This document shows, piece after piece, positions 12,556 through 25,153 of a stretch of DNA of 64,000 nucleotides. The translations under genes and the position numbers were made by a program. The stretch is from the NCBI GenBank assembly GCA_025331435.1, contig JAIWNI010000060.1:1-64000 (forward strand), written 5' to 3'. The number at the start of each line of letters is the position of its first letter. Position 1 is the first letter of the stretch. The notes under the pieces are model-generated. The model saw only the letters and a list, made by a program, of their open reading frames with translations. It had not been told where the DNA came from and made no database searches. Source of the DNA: Choanephora cucurbitarum. Its lineage: Eukaryota > Mucoromycota > Mucoromycetes > Mucorales > Choanephoraceae.

Positions 12556-12696
12556 CGCAGACCGCATGTAGCGCAGTGTGTTCAGTTGGAAGAAGAAGGT
12601 GCTGTTCCGAAGCTTTGGCGCGAGAGACATCGAGATTGGAAGAATGAGTATAAGAGCCCACGACATGCAGCAAACACTGAACTCAAATATGTTTAG
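12556..12696 (+). pseudogene. Coding relic R3 (copy 1)
   Basis: A 46-codon frame between TGA and TAG with protein-like, charged composition (LWRERHRDWKNEYKSPRHAA). Unrecognised. It lies between R2 and P3 on the same strand, so all three may derive from one decayed gene. Confidence 0.4.
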
Positions 12697-13222
12697 CGGA
12701 AAATCTTAATGTTGGTATCAGTGAGACGATGAAAATAAGAAGCAACACTGTTGCATGAATACAGCAGCAGCAGCCAATTTATTAGACCTGTTGCCTGTAT
12801 GTATCCTTGAGTGAGTTAAAACTAGCTACTCATGTATCATTTATCTTCTTGACCATGATAGCAATGGCAATCAGTCATGTATGGCAGTCATGTTTATCAA
12901 AAATAGCAAAAATAAACAATGAAATTGCTCTAATGCCTTCTACTATAAAAAATAAATCAATAAATAAAAGTAATGCCTCTTACTATAAACACACCTGTAA
13001 AGATCAGAATCAATAGAATCTTCCATCTTTTTTTCTTTCTCTAATCTTTTCCCTAATACTTTGACTTGACCAAATAAAATTGTAGAACCAGTCTCAAGCA
13101 TTTACTTCTGTCTCTCTTATCGCATCTTTCTTTCACCATAACAAAAAGTCGCAAGAAGAATAACAGGAAGAATGTCCTAATCTTCACATCCTACTAAAGA
13201 AGCTTTTATTGATGAGTAACTC

Positions 13223-13741
13223 TTGGCATCCATGGAATATGTTCTCTTGGCTGACAGATATTTAGCCTTAGCGAGGCTTTCAGGTACTATCCCTTTAAGC
13301 AACTCCGAGACCAGCAAAAACAATAATATCAACAGAGGTCATAGACTCAAGTCTGGCTTTTCAGCTATCGTATCATTCAGAGGAAGAGCAGTTGGACTTG
13401 TGGCTATTGAAATGAAGCTGTCTAATTCTGAGCCTTCGCGCTCGTTAAGTAATGGATCGAAACTTTCATTGGAGTGTAAGAAGATGGTAGGTGAACAGAC
13501 ACTTAAAAGCTCAATGAGTTCAAGATCGTTTGGTGTTGTTGTTCAAGACTATAAATACCAGGCGTCTATCGGTTATTTGAAGGAGAATGGTGTTTGTGTT
13601 TTTGCTGAAGAAGAATCTTTTTTTGTTGGCCAAGACAATAAACGATTTCGGCTGAATTTGGACAATGGTGGAACAGAGCATGACAGGCTTAGCCAAAAGT
13701 GGGAGATGAGAAGGTCTTCTTCCCACGTGTCTTTGACATAA
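13223..13741 (+). pseudogene. Decayed coding segment P3 (copy 1)
   Basis: A 172-codon frame that is protein-like but is probably a mosaic of frames. The middle part (KLSNSEPSRSLSNGSKLSLE) and the later FGVVVQDYKYQASIGYLKEN are in one frame here, whereas in copy 2 they lie in different frames because of an extra A after CACTTAAAA. The last third (from VFAEEESF) differs by frame between copies. The layout (a long acidic/hydrophilic region, then a short V/I-rich strand followed by an aromatic motif) resembles lineage-specific Mucoromycota proteins of unknown function, an impression from memory only. Confidence 0.45.
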
Positions 13742-14688
13742 TTAATCAAACCAACAGCTGCTTTGCCCCCTAAACGCTGCCCGGTGCTTGGCACTCAATA
13801 AATTCCTTCTTTCTCCCTCTGTAATAATAAATAGTGTCTGTGAGCCAGTATTTATTTAGCATGCTTTGTAGCAATCTAGTCAGCCTTTTGAATACTTTTT
13901 TTATGCGCTAGAAAGTTGATGGATTGACTGAATTAGATTAGATGAAAACTTGCGTATTGTTATATTGTTCTTACTATGTATCTCATGTCTTCTTTCGAAA
14001 ACAATAAGTCACACCCTTATTGACCTTACTCTGGATTACTCGATCAGAAAAAAAGCAGATGTCTTATCAAGCGAGCACTAACAGCTTGTTTATTCATCAT
14101 TGCTAATCACAAACAGTTTCTTTGTTAAAAAGTATTGCTTTAGTTGGATATGTTGCTCTTACAGATTGCATGTCCTTTGAGGAAATCCAGTTTGAAGCTA
14201 ACACCAATTACCACACTTTTGTGATCAAATCAACTAGCACTAATGCTTATTTTGGACGTTTAGTCAAAGAGAGCTGAGCCTGTCTTAACAACAAAAAAGC
14301 AGAAAAAAAAAGGTCAAGAAGGAGAGAAAGAACAGATCTAATAATTTGTATTACAATAAAAGAAACATAATCAATCCCAATGACCATGGCTACTAGTCAA
14401 CAGCACAAATATTTTACTGGTAATGTATTTGTTCAATCTTGCTTTACCTGTCATGCATGCCTTTTGGGGTTTGTCCTGAGATGTCATGTTTATCCTCAAT
14501 CCTAATCCAGAAAGCAGCGGAAATGGTTGTGGCAGGCTTATATATATATATGAAGATGAGTTTGCTTGTCACCATAGGAACAGAGAAAGCAAGTAAGGTG
14601 TTAACTATTGCCAGTACAAAAAAAAAGAGAGAAAATCTCACTTTCATATCCCCCAAAATAAGAGAAAGATGATTCAATTTGACTATCT

Positions 14689-14901
14689 TTGAAAGAGAAA
14701 GAGGAAAGAGAAAGAGAAAGAGAAATGAGAAAAGAGAGAGGAGAAAAGAGAAGAGATGGAGAGAGATAAGAACGAGAGAGAAGAGAAGAGCGAGAACGAG
14801 AGAAGAGGAGAGAGAGAGAGAGAGAGAGAGAGGAGAAGAGAGAAGAGAGGAGGGTGAGATTATGAGAGAGAGGAGAGAGGAGGAGAGAGGAGAGAATGGA
14901 G

Positions 14902-14937
<36 letters not shown>

Positions 14938-14983
14938 GAGAGAGAGAGGAGAAGAGAGGAGGAGAGAGAGAGAGAGAGAGAGA
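14689..14983 (+). repeat. Purine (GA-rich) tract, ~295 bp (copy 1)
   Basis: Almost pure G/A on the plus strand with irregular GAGAGA, GAAAGA and GGAGA blocks. Copy 2 has only about 130 bp (33952-34084). Confidence 0.9.
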
Positions 14984-15070
14984 AACTCAGACCAACCCAA
15001 GGTCTTACCAAACAAGCTTTTGCTCTTTCTAAAAAAAGAAAAAAAAGTATTTCGAGGATTCAACAATGAC

Positions 15071-15194
15071 ATTCATTCACACTCATTCACACTCATTCAC
15101 ACTCATTCACACTCATTCACACTCATTCACACTCATTCACACTCATTCACACTTCATTCACACTCATTCACACTCATTCACACTCATTCACATT
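15071..15194 (+). repeat. ACTCATTCAC decamer array (copy 1)
   Basis: About 12 head-to-tail 10-bp units with one insertion near 15152. Confidence 0.9.
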
Positions 15195-16202
15195 GAGCAC
15201 TTGAATTTCAGTTACGATGACATCAGTTCATACCGACAGATCACAATTTGAAAGCCAATCTTCTCTTGAATAACAATGGCACAGTGCTCATAGAAATGGA
15301 TTGCCTTTAGTTTTCAATCCCCTCAGATTAGATTTTAGCGTGAATGAACAAATCGTTTCATCCTAAGCTTCCTTTTCATTTTAGAGAGAAGAGAGGTTTA
15401 TAATCACAAATCTAACTTTATGAAGTTGTGTTCTCCTTTACAGCGTTTGAGGACCATAGCTGACATAAGTGTCCAATGTTAGGCGCAAAGTCAAAGAATT
15501 TTATGTAGAACAGCAAGTCATGGTTTACGTGACTTATATTGGCATTAGATCACAAAGGGTCCACGTTTCAGATGCTATCGTTGATGCTTAATGTTAACTA
15601 AACAATCTTGTCCTTGTTTTTTTTTGGGGTAGCTTATTACTATTATTATTACTATTGCAATTAACATGAAGTCCACATCAGCTGAATCAAGATCTTACTG
15701 TGATAAATAAACTTTTAAACGATAAAACAACAATGCAATATACGTTTCATAGAAGTGGTTTGTTCTCTGCAGACCATCTACACAATAGATGGCAGACATA
15801 GAGATAGATTGGCTAACTACTGACAATTGCTAATAGTGTCACAACGTTAAAAAGCCCTCTTAGAGATGCATGTGCTATTATGATTAGGGTTAATAAACAA
15901 AAAAAAAGGAAAATAGATAGCTCCTTAGAATCGAAATACTTTTTATTGATTTAATAACGATCTAACAAATTGTGTTCTATTGGCCATCATTTGATTCAGA
16001 AACTAAGGTACTTCTTACAATACTGAAATACATCGTGTCGTTGTTTGTAGCTCTATGCGCAGGCACAGCAAGCCTTCGTGAAACTAAAGATTCAGAATAA
16101 AGAATGAATACACTGAAATCACTGTATGGCTGAGGTTAGCTGGCTTGGGTCGATTGATGCTTGCGTAGAGTCTTTAATAGAGGAAATTACAGAATGACTA
16201 AT

Positions 16203-17317
16203 TATATAAAATGCCTTCTCAATAAACCACCATGATGCTATGACAAAAAAAAAACTTGTAGGATATATTACCGGAAGATCAGTTGAAGGGTTTATTCTAT
16301 CTGAAAGAATAACATTAGCTTCTTGTTTTTTTTTTTGCCTTGTTTCGAAAGCTCAAAATTTCAATACATTTAGCTAAATAGCTTTGAATGAGAGATTGAT
16401 CCCTAATTCTGCCTTCATTTATCATGCTCAATGTACGCAGCAACTATTTATTGTTCATACACAGACGGTGACTGATCAAATACTCTTCCTGATTCAACTG
16501 CCATATGAGAGGAACCACTGCTGAATTTAGGTCGAGTAGAATGAGAAGAGGAAGAAGAATTAGATCGGTTGGTTTGATTGGATTGTACCTTTTACTGATT
16601 TCAATGTCAACGTATCGCTTTCTTTACTCTATTGATCACTTATACGATGAATATCATTCGACATATTCCTGCTGGCCCTTTTCATCTTCATTTGCTTTTC
16701 TGTCCAGTACTCAGCCAAGGTCTGGTTACTTTTTTAAATATACCATTTGACAAAAAAAGCTTCGACTATTTCTCATCAGACGCAAACAAGCCAAGATTAG
16801 TCTCGCCCAATGATCCTGACAAAAGACTTGTAATAGAAGCATCGCTGAAACAACTACCGCCTCTTCTTTGATGTGGTCTCTGACTGAATGGTGACAAGAA
16901 GATCCAATCATTGCTTTATTTTCTTATTCTATGGTGTGACCGGAATTAAATGAACAATAAGAACAGCCTTCTTCATTGTCACCTACATGATTTCCTGAAT
17001 CCTCAGGCTCAACCACACCTGTTCGCATCTCCAACATTTGAAGCATTTGATCTGTTATACCACTGTCTAAAATAAATGCTACTACATCTCTTAAACTTGC
17101 CCAAAGGAGCATCATCTGATGGTCTCGGGGCTTATATTCCAAATCATCTTGTGTAAGTAGATTGACTCTCAGATAGACAAAGATAAGATTATCAGAAAGT
17201 CGAAAGATAATCGGACACATGGATTTAGTAGCACGCTTACTCTTGAGAGAGAGGACTATCATAAGCACAATGTTTCAAGGTAATATCAGTAAACAACAGA
17301 ATGACAATGCCTGACAT
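16203..17317 (-). pseudogene. Decayed multi-part coding region P2 (copy 1)
   Basis: Minus-strand counterpart of 35308-36422. An extra G in the GA-rich run near 17249 separates the N-terminal frame, and an A-run near 16753 differs by one base from copy 2. Same unrecognised peptides as copy 2. Confidence 0.45.
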
Positions 17318-17469
17318 TCACGCAGCATTTGAAAAGAAACAACTGCTGTAAGCAAGCAAGAACACAGGGCGTAGTTCAATGCTTGGAATGTAATGATTGT
17401 CCTAATCATCTGAAGCTATTTATGTACATGATCCAAGTAGTTTTGTTTATCGCTTGACAAGCTATTATC

Positions 17470-17604
17470 CTGGATCCAGATAAGATAGAACAAGATGAAA
17501 ACTATTGGAATGCGTTGCTGCTAAACACTCTATCTATCATGCAGAACAACAAGAGTAGGCTTGTAGAAAACAACAAGTTATATGTTGATCAATATACATC
17601 ATAA
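17470..17604 (+). pseudogene. Coding relic R4 (copy 1)
   Basis: A 44-codon plus-strand frame ending in TAA, protein-like (QDENYWNALLLNTLSIMQNN and a short tail), without a usable start. Unrecognised. Confidence 0.35.
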
Positions 17605-17873
17605 CTTTTAGTAATACTTTTCTTCTCTCTGAGCACAAGTACCAACAAGTCTCCAACTGCCATGATCAAGCAACTTGTTCGTATCCCATTCCACATCTGG
17701 TCTCTGTTCAATTCAGTGTGTTCCGTTTTCATATATCTCTTTTATACTTCTGCCTCTTGAGTTTCTATTCGTATCGTCTGGTTTACATTTCATCCACACT
17801 CGACGCAGAATTCCTTCATGTCTAGTCATCATGTGTTTTCCAATATCTTATCTTTAATGTCCATAATTTGTCA

Positions 17874-18048
17874 TTCGACACTCGACACTCGACATTCGAC
17901 ACTCGACATTCGACACTCGACATTCGACATTCGACACTCGACACTCGACATTCGACACTCGACATTCGACATTCGACACTCGACACTCGACATTCGACAC
18001 TCGACACTCGACACTCGACACTCGACACTCGACACTCGACACTCGACC
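17874..18048 (+). repeat. Two-variant heptamer array, 25 units (copy 1)
   Basis: Exactly 25 heptamers of type TTCGACA or CTCGACA. The order of the two variants is identical in copy 2. A 7-bp unit is open in several frames on both strands, which creates spurious long frames. Confidence 0.95.
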
Positions 18049-18922
18049 TTTTGTATTCAACTTGTCAGCGCAACCTGCCTTTCCTCCCATCTACCCGATA
18101 TTTGCCACAAAAGCATCTTCAACTTGTCCAGGAGCCAATCGCTTGCTTATCTGACTCTTTCCTTTTTGTCCCATATAGTCTTCACTTCTGCACTAACACA
18201 ATATGCTGAGGTCATCTTCATCTTCTTCTTTGTCGACCGGCTATACGATCAGTAGACTTTCAACTCCAACTCATAGAGCAAGGACAGAAGAGCATCATTC
18301 TACTCTAGCTTTTTCCTCTTCTAATTGGTCGGATTTTGCATGTTGTTGAAAAGAAAGAGAAGAGAAGAGCTAGATGTTGTTGTTAATACGAAGCAGAAAG
18401 TGGAACAACAACAATAGCATTATTATCATCATCAAAAAAATAGAAACCATGCATACTGAACTGGAACTTAAAAAAGAAAGAATAAATACTCGTTTAAAGA
18501 AATGCAATTTCAATGCCTTTAAAAAGGGATGCCATCTACTATGGTAGTTTGTGCACTTTTTTTATGGTTAGCTCAATGTCAAATAAGCAACAGTAGACAG
18601 GAAGATGGTTCATTTGGTCTGAACAAAGTATGATCACATACCAGTGCTTTTCGTAGTCATTTTAGATGCAGATAGCAAGCTTGTTCTTTAATATGTCCAT
18701 TATTCTTGCTCTCGCTTGTGGATATTGATCTCATCTTTGTTATTTTTTATTGTATCTTGCAAGTAGACACTAGTGTGAAACATAAAAAAAGAAAAAGAAA
18801 AAAAACTACTACATCAGTGGATATAACTAGGTACTAACTGAATGCATTGCAAGATAGGTACAAGATAATGAACAATTGTTTTATTTGGGAATGCGATAAC
18901 ATGATTAAGGATGAAAGCGTGT
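18049..18922. other. Stretch without supportable gene
   Basis: AT-rich DNA downstream of the heptamer array; the array-derived frames run out here. Equivalent: 37154-38028. Confidence 0.5.
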
Positions 18923-19182
18923 TTAGCGATCTGATTGGTCGTCTTGAGTAACTAAATGATTATCATTTCCAGACTTAATAGCTATATGAAGCAGTTAGTA
19001 TATCATGCATACAGCGCATAGTAACAATGACTTACTCTTGTCACTGCCAAGAATATTGTTTGGACTGACAACATTGAGATCCGTAATGTCACCTTGCGGA
19101 GGAGGGCAGCGTCACCAGGAACAGCAGCAACAAAAGCGGTCATGGCGAAAATAGCAGAGATGAAGAGAGTGGTGCGAACCAT
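18923..19182 (-). pseudogene. Small secreted-protein gene, frameshifted copy
   Basis: Same two-exon layout as 38029-38289: exon 1 19036-19182, intron 18982-19035, exon 2 18923-18981. Exon 1 is 147 nt instead of 148 because one A is missing in GTCACCTTGC (copy 2 has GTCAACCTTGC). This shifts the frame after the start of the mature region. The TATA box is kept at 19250-19257. A real inactivating deletion and an assembly error look the same here. Confidence 0.7.
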
Positions 19183-19249
19183 TTTAATGACTGACTAAGA
19201 GAGGTTGATAGAGAATAAAGAGAAAGAGATTGTAGCAACAAAAGGCTGC

Positions 19250-19257
19250 TTTATATA
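19250..19257 (-). promoter_or_regulatory. TATA box of the small secreted-protein gene (copy 1)
   Basis: Same TATATAAA, 68 nt upstream of the copy 1 ATG. Confidence 0.5.
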
Positions 19258-20421
19258 CCTTATTTTATTATTATGGTTATTATTGTTGCATTATCTTGAC
19301 TAAATGGTTGTTGGTTTGGGTTCTCTATCCTTACAACAAATTCAAGAAGAAGAAAAACGAGTGGCTCAACCTTCATATTTAATGTAGGCCCTCATTCCTC
19401 TTATTAATTTACTGCTTTTGCCCTCTACTTTAACTATCCAAACAAACACATTCCGTTTTTATGTAAATTACAATATACTTGCCTATAGTTTGCATTATGG
19501 TACTTGTCTTTCATAAGCCAAAGAACTGTTTCTAGACACACACACGCAAACATACTCACATATTTTCTCTCTCTCTCTCTCTCTCTCTTTTTGTTTTTTT
19601 TTACGGATTGTAAGACTAGTATAGTATGTACGTCAATGTACAAGTTGCTAAGTAACTGGTATACTATTCAAATCTGATTGGGAATAAAAACTATTGAGTA
19701 CATCTTGAGGCTATTATTAGTTTTACTGAGGCCTCAAGAAATGAAGAAGAAGGGATTATAGCCCACATCTATCTGCTACAAGATTATTTGCTCATCAATG
19801 GTTGTATCAAAAGATAGGTACCACATTGGATGTGCACATCATGAGAGGGTTGAAAGGATTTGACTGAACAAGAAATCGAGTGATTTGTCTGTTGAGTTAA
19901 GAGAATTAGGCAAAACTAAAGAGAGAACTTTCTTCAATGCAGGGATTGAATGTCAACACAAATCGAGTATAGTTGTCACAGAATATGGTCTGCTTCTTAC
20001 TTCAAATATGATGGAGATTGTATGATGTATATGATTTACGATACAACTAGAAAATAAGTAATTCTTGTCAATTTTATAGCATTTCTAAGTAGCTACTTAT
20101 TTTATGGTTAAAATCCAAGCAGTTTTTAAGCCATAAGAGATCACCAAAACTGCCTATTCTATAAGTCGGTTGCGAGTAGAGTATAAGTAATAGCGCGTTC
20201 TACAGGTAGTATCTACAGGGTTTCTAAGCCATAAATAGCTTCTTAGATCAACTTTAATATAGATCATTTTCAAGGGTATTTCTACGCTACGACCTTTTCT
20301 TGACCTATGTTTATGAGATATCCATGTTGCTACTTTGTTCATATGCTATATCAAAGTAACTCATAAGTTACTGTCATAAGTATCCAATCATAATCATATT
20401 GACATAACAAAGAAAAAAGCT

Positions 20422-20838
20422 TTATTGTCGAAAAAAAAAAAGAGTAAACGGAAAAAAGAGCAAAGCTAAACCGAGTACCATCGATAATAATTTGAGGAAA
20501 GCGAACAGTATTAGCATAACCATTTCGCATATTCGAATACACTGTTCAGCCTTTGTAGCTCTATTCTGGTTTCCGGGCATGCAAGACGGGAATGGTAATA
20601 TCATTGCTTCCTCCAAATCCTCATCAATGGTGTTTGACCTTGTTTGACCAATACAAGCCAACTGCACGCTCTGTAAGCCAAAGATCTTGATACCGACAAA
20701 GGTATACAGAAATTTGTGCTCTTTTTTCGTCAAGTTAGTGACGACAAGAATAGCCGTACTGTAAACTGTTTGTATCTCGATAGTGACAAAATGCTCTTTG
20801 ACAATGATGATAAGTTTACAACTATCTCTATTGCTCAA
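20422..20838 (-). pseudogene. Coding segment P1, longest frame (copy 2)
   Basis: A 138-codon open frame on the minus strand. It has a hydrophobic beta-rich N-terminal part, then FVGIKIFGLQ, then TIDEDLEEA and a hydrophobic C-terminal stretch running into Phe from a homopolymer. No start codon context or intron signals settle the gene ends, and the other two copies carry frameshifts in the same segment. The composition suggests a fragment of a lineage-specific fungal protein, but I cannot name the family. Best treated as a gene relic unless transcripts show otherwise. Confidence 0.4.
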
Positions 20839-22356
20839 ATCAAGTCGTTAGCAACTTTTATCTCGATCACGACAAAGAATACTTCATCCTCATACCTCAA
20901 CCTTCAAAAAGAAAATTCTCAATAAATTCAGCCGGCTTTACACTGTCTAGTTTCTACTTTTCGCTTACAAAGCATGTAATCCTTATCTCTCTTAAAGTTA
21001 AATACATACATACAGCATACATACATATAAATATGTCATATGATCTTTTTCCTTAAGTACTTAAAACGTAGTCGCCAGGCTTTTGTACTTTTGAGCAACT
21101 TTTTAAACTTGAAAAGAAAGTCGTTTCTTCAAGAATTTGACTCAATACTACTTATTGGCTAAGGGCACTGCCTAGAAACTACTTAGATCCGACCTATTTC
21201 TGAAAGTAGCGCCTGCAATCTGGTGGATTCCTTAAAAGGGGCTTTGGGCTCAGAGTTCCAGGTAGAGTTTGACTAGATATTTATCTTGTAACAATGCGCT
21301 TGACTTTCAGTGATGGCAGATTGTAGATGGCTCGATGCATAGGATAGTATGTGTATATGTAAAGGAAAGTGTTGTTTTAACTCTTACCTCTTCTAGTTCT
21401 GGTAATGTAATGTCTTTGCTAATGAGCCGAAGAGAGCAAAAAAAAAAAAAAAAAAAAAGAATTGCAATACAACAATTGTTTTATTTGAGAGTGTGCATAT
21501 TCTGGAAAAAATACACTCTTATGGTATTTTAGCGTTTGAATCTATCTCCAAGTTAAATGGTTGCACTCTTATATTAAGCTTGTTGTATCAAACATAAGAC
21601 ACAATAAAATCAAATTTAAGATAGACGGGAAGAGCACAACCAAGATCTATATAATCCTGAAAGAAATAAAAAGAGAGACAGTTCTTTATTATCAAACGCA
21701 TGCGTTTAAGTAATAGGAGAAGGGCTGGATGGATTACAAACGAGTTTGCTATGCTGACTATGATCCGTCATAATCTAATGACAGGCTGTAAAATAGATCA
21801 AGAGTCTCAAAGAGCAACAAGAGTTGTATGAATAAATCGATTTCATATCAAGCCAACTCAACAAACTATAAGTCAAGTACTGAGCTACACCTAGGCTTAA
21901 GTGCACTTTCTGCCTGAACAAAGCTATCGCACGTGTCATATGCTAAAATATCGACATAACAATGAAGATTGAAGCTACGCATGATTTATCTGAAGTCATT
22001 TATAGATGCTGCCTAAGTACCCGACTGTCAAGTTGTAAGAAATATGGCTATAAGCAGTATGTGTTGGATCAGGGTTCTCTAGTTGCACGCTTTAATAGAC
22101 AAGTGAATACAACAAAGCAAACTCTTAAACCAAACACACTTAAATCGAGCGACTACTGTGTAAGATTGGCTTTTTATAACAAATTGAAAAAGAAAAAGAA
22201 TACGGGTAGGTAACCGATACTTTCCTATCCCAAAAACCAAGAAAAACTATAACTACTTCTACTTACTTAAGTCTGGCTGAATATTATGAAAGAAAATCTC
22301 CAGTGAAAAAAAAAAAGGAGTAAAAAAGGGCCATAAAACGAGAAATGGGAGAGAGG

Positions 22357-22374
22357 ATTATCCGTACGGATAAT
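22357..22374. repeat. 18-bp perfect palindrome at the left-arm edge (copy 2)
   Basis: Same 18-bp palindrome, again overlapping the first base pairs of the left arm at 22373. Confidence 0.85.
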
Positions 22375-22650
22375 TTTTGGATTCACAGCAAGACACAAAA
22401 GGCAAGCGAAATGATCTTCAGGCTTTAGAGGTACGAAAGTAGAAAAAAGAAAAAAATACAAAATACAAATACAAAATAGAACTCAGATCCATTTTTTGAT
22501 TTTCTAGAACTACGTAACATAAAGTCCGGCCAATTACGTCGACGCGAAATTTTCACCAGCCTCAGTCGTGGTTACACCAGGGTGTTCTATCCAATTTTTT
22601 TTTTTGGGTTCTTTTCTTCCATATTCTCCTTTTCAAACAAAAGCTTGCAA

Positions 22651-23379
22651 CTACTGGAAGCCTGGGAAACTTCTGGTAGATTATGAAACAAATATATAGA
22701 AGTCTGGTCAACTTCTAAAAGAGCTTGCAACACTTGAAGCGTAGCGAACTTCTTGTGAAAACAGATAATATGATATAGAAGCCTGGCAAACTTCTAAAAA
22801 AGAAAAAGACTGTCCATCTAGTTCGAGAATCTCTGGGTGACGATCTGGAATCTAGTTCTATTTGGCGGTCAAGAGCAAGCAAGCAAGCAAGCAAGCAAGC
22901 GACTACTGGAAGCCTGGAAAACTTCTGGTAGATTATGAAACAAATATATAGAAGCCTAGTCAACTTCTAAAAAAAAAAAAAAAAAGCTTGCGACTGTTAG
23001 AAGCGTGGTGAACTTCTGGCAGATACATAGGAGCGTGGTTAACTTCTATGAAAACACAAAAAGGGTTTAGTTTAGCTCTTGATCTCAAGGGGCCTGAGGT
23101 CTTGAAGCTACATCACGAAGATCCTTGAAGCGTCATGAACTTCTTGGGTTGGACGATGAGGATTTCTGAAGAGTCGTCAACTTCATTAATTCCTACAGAA
23201 AAGGAGATAACCACTAAAAGCGTAGCGAACTTTTAGTCGCCATAGGGTCTTGGCCATCGGCAGGTCTTGATTCCAAGGGAACATCTGAAAGCGTGGCAAA
23301 CTTTTAGAAGCTATATGGTCTTGACTATCGGTTAGTCTTGATTCAGAGGGAACGTCTGAAAGCGTGGCGAACTTTTAGA
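22651..23379 (+). repeat. Short-hairpin array, 13 hairpins (copy 2 left arm)
   Basis: Reference array. Stems include CTACTGGAAG with CTTCTGGTAG, CTGTTAGAAG with CTTCTGGCAG, CATAGGAG with CTTCTATG, ACTAAAAG with CTTTTAGT, and TCTGAAAG with CTTTTAGA. Stem sequence changes but pairing is kept, and apparent mismatches in these stems are G-T pairs on this strand. Loops follow the pattern NNTNNNNAA, for example CCTGGCAAA, CGTAGCGAA and CCTAGTCAA. Confidence 0.85.
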
Positions 23380-24822
23380 AGCTACTAGCTACTTTTGAAG
23401 GAGGAGAAAGAGTTGTATGCTTGTATGTCTCTGTGTCAGCGTGTGTGTGCGTGTGTGTAAGAGACTATATGTGTATGGCTTCTATCTTTCTTTGAATAGT
23501 TTTTTTTTTTCTTCTGGTGAACTGTTTATCCCCCCTCATCTTCGCATCATTTACTTCTGTACTTGTATGGAGTTGTTTGTGGTCGAAAGAGGGTATCTAC
23601 TTTTCTATCATATCATGTATCAGTTATAGGAGTTTTTTGGGCTCTTTTTTTACCTACTCTACTCTGCTTTTGTTCTTTTAGGGCATCTGAAGAGAGGGAG
23701 AAAAAAAAAAAGGTCAAGTCGTTGTCACTGATTAGGTCAATCTTGTCTTAGGATGTGTTTAATGGCGAAATACGATTTGAATGCTTGTATTGGCTGTGCT
23801 ACTTTGCAAGTAAGAAAGGAAGGTTTTGTATATGTGTGTATGTGTTCTTTTACGCGTATGTATGTATATTATTACTAACTGAAGATGACAGAGTAGGTTA
23901 CCGACTGCTACCATCTGTCCAGTCTAGGCACTAAACACTTTCGGTTGGGAGTTATGTCTGTCCAAGGCATCGCGAGCATTTGTATTGACCGTGCAACTTT
24001 GCAAGTGCTTTTTTTTCTCTGGACACCAACAGGGATGGGTAGAAAGCTGATCGCTACTTCCGTCTTGTCCGCGCACAACAACTCAGGATCAGAAGTTGTG
24101 TCTGTCCCAGGCATCGCGAGGACTTTTGCATATTTTATATTGTGCTTGATGCGAAAGTACTGAGAGAGAACGATTACTTGTTTGTATAGTTTTGCTGATG
24201 AGCTATATGAATGAGGTATGAAGCATGATAAATCAGCAACCTTTTTTTTTTCTATCTATATATACCTGGCAAACCTATTCGGCTGACACTCATTTGCAAT
24301 AGCATTTGAACACACACACACACACACACACACACTTGTACCGATGCTCTATTTGCAACAGCATTTAGATACACACAAACACACACTTATGTACAAGTGT
24401 CTATCTATATTTGCACTTATGTATATTCACACACCCTATATATGAACTTGAATCGTGTATGATTGCCTCTCTAGCTCTTCGTGCACCTTTCTTTAGTTTT
24501 ACATATATATGTATACATATGTGCTTATATTTATGGATACTGTATTATTTATAACAATGAAAATGAAAATGAAGGTGGAAATGAAGGTGGAAATGGAAAT
24601 GGAAATGGAAATAGGTAGAAAAGAATGAAGAACAAAGAACAGTGAATAGTCTAAAGCAGCTTCTGCTACCCCAGAATACTGTGCAAGACATCACTTCTTC
24701 TGCCTGTGTGCTTTATGTTATCAAAAGAAGTTGCCTGACAAGCTTTGGAAAGTAAATCCGCTGGATGGTTGATTAGTTGGGTATTTGATTCCTTGAGTGG
24801 TTGAAGCTGTGAGTATGCGATT

Positions 24823-24949
<127 letters not shown>

Positions 24950-25153
24950 AAAAAGCTTTGTTCTTAGTAAAATCTTATTAGATCAAGTCAAGTCAAGAAA
25001 GAAAAAAAAGGGGGGGGTAGCTCAGAAAGACAAATTACGTACAAAGAAACCGCACAAACACACGCATACCCGTACGTATACCCATACGCAGAAAACGGAA
25101 GACGGAAGCAGTGCAGAGCAAAGAATAAACGACACTGCTTATACTTGGAAAGA

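Larger units (their letters stand above)
13742..16200. other. Satellite-bearing gene-free stretch
   Basis: Apart from the purine tract (14689-14983) and decamer array (15071-15194), I see only AT-rich DNA with short shadows of frames. Equivalent: 33004-35300. Confidence 0.5.

Noticed and set aside
14601..15032. Frames of 117 and 136 codons in the purine tract
   Set aside because: Arg-Glu and Ser-Leu runs from GA/CT repeats on opposite strands.
15881..15900. TTAGGG-like telomere trace (GATTAGGGTTAAT)
   Set aside because: Single occurrence, not a repeat.
17818..18255. Frame of 145 codons over the heptamer array
   Set aside because: A 7-bp repeat without stop codons is open in several frames; the peptide is only the repeat plus flanks.
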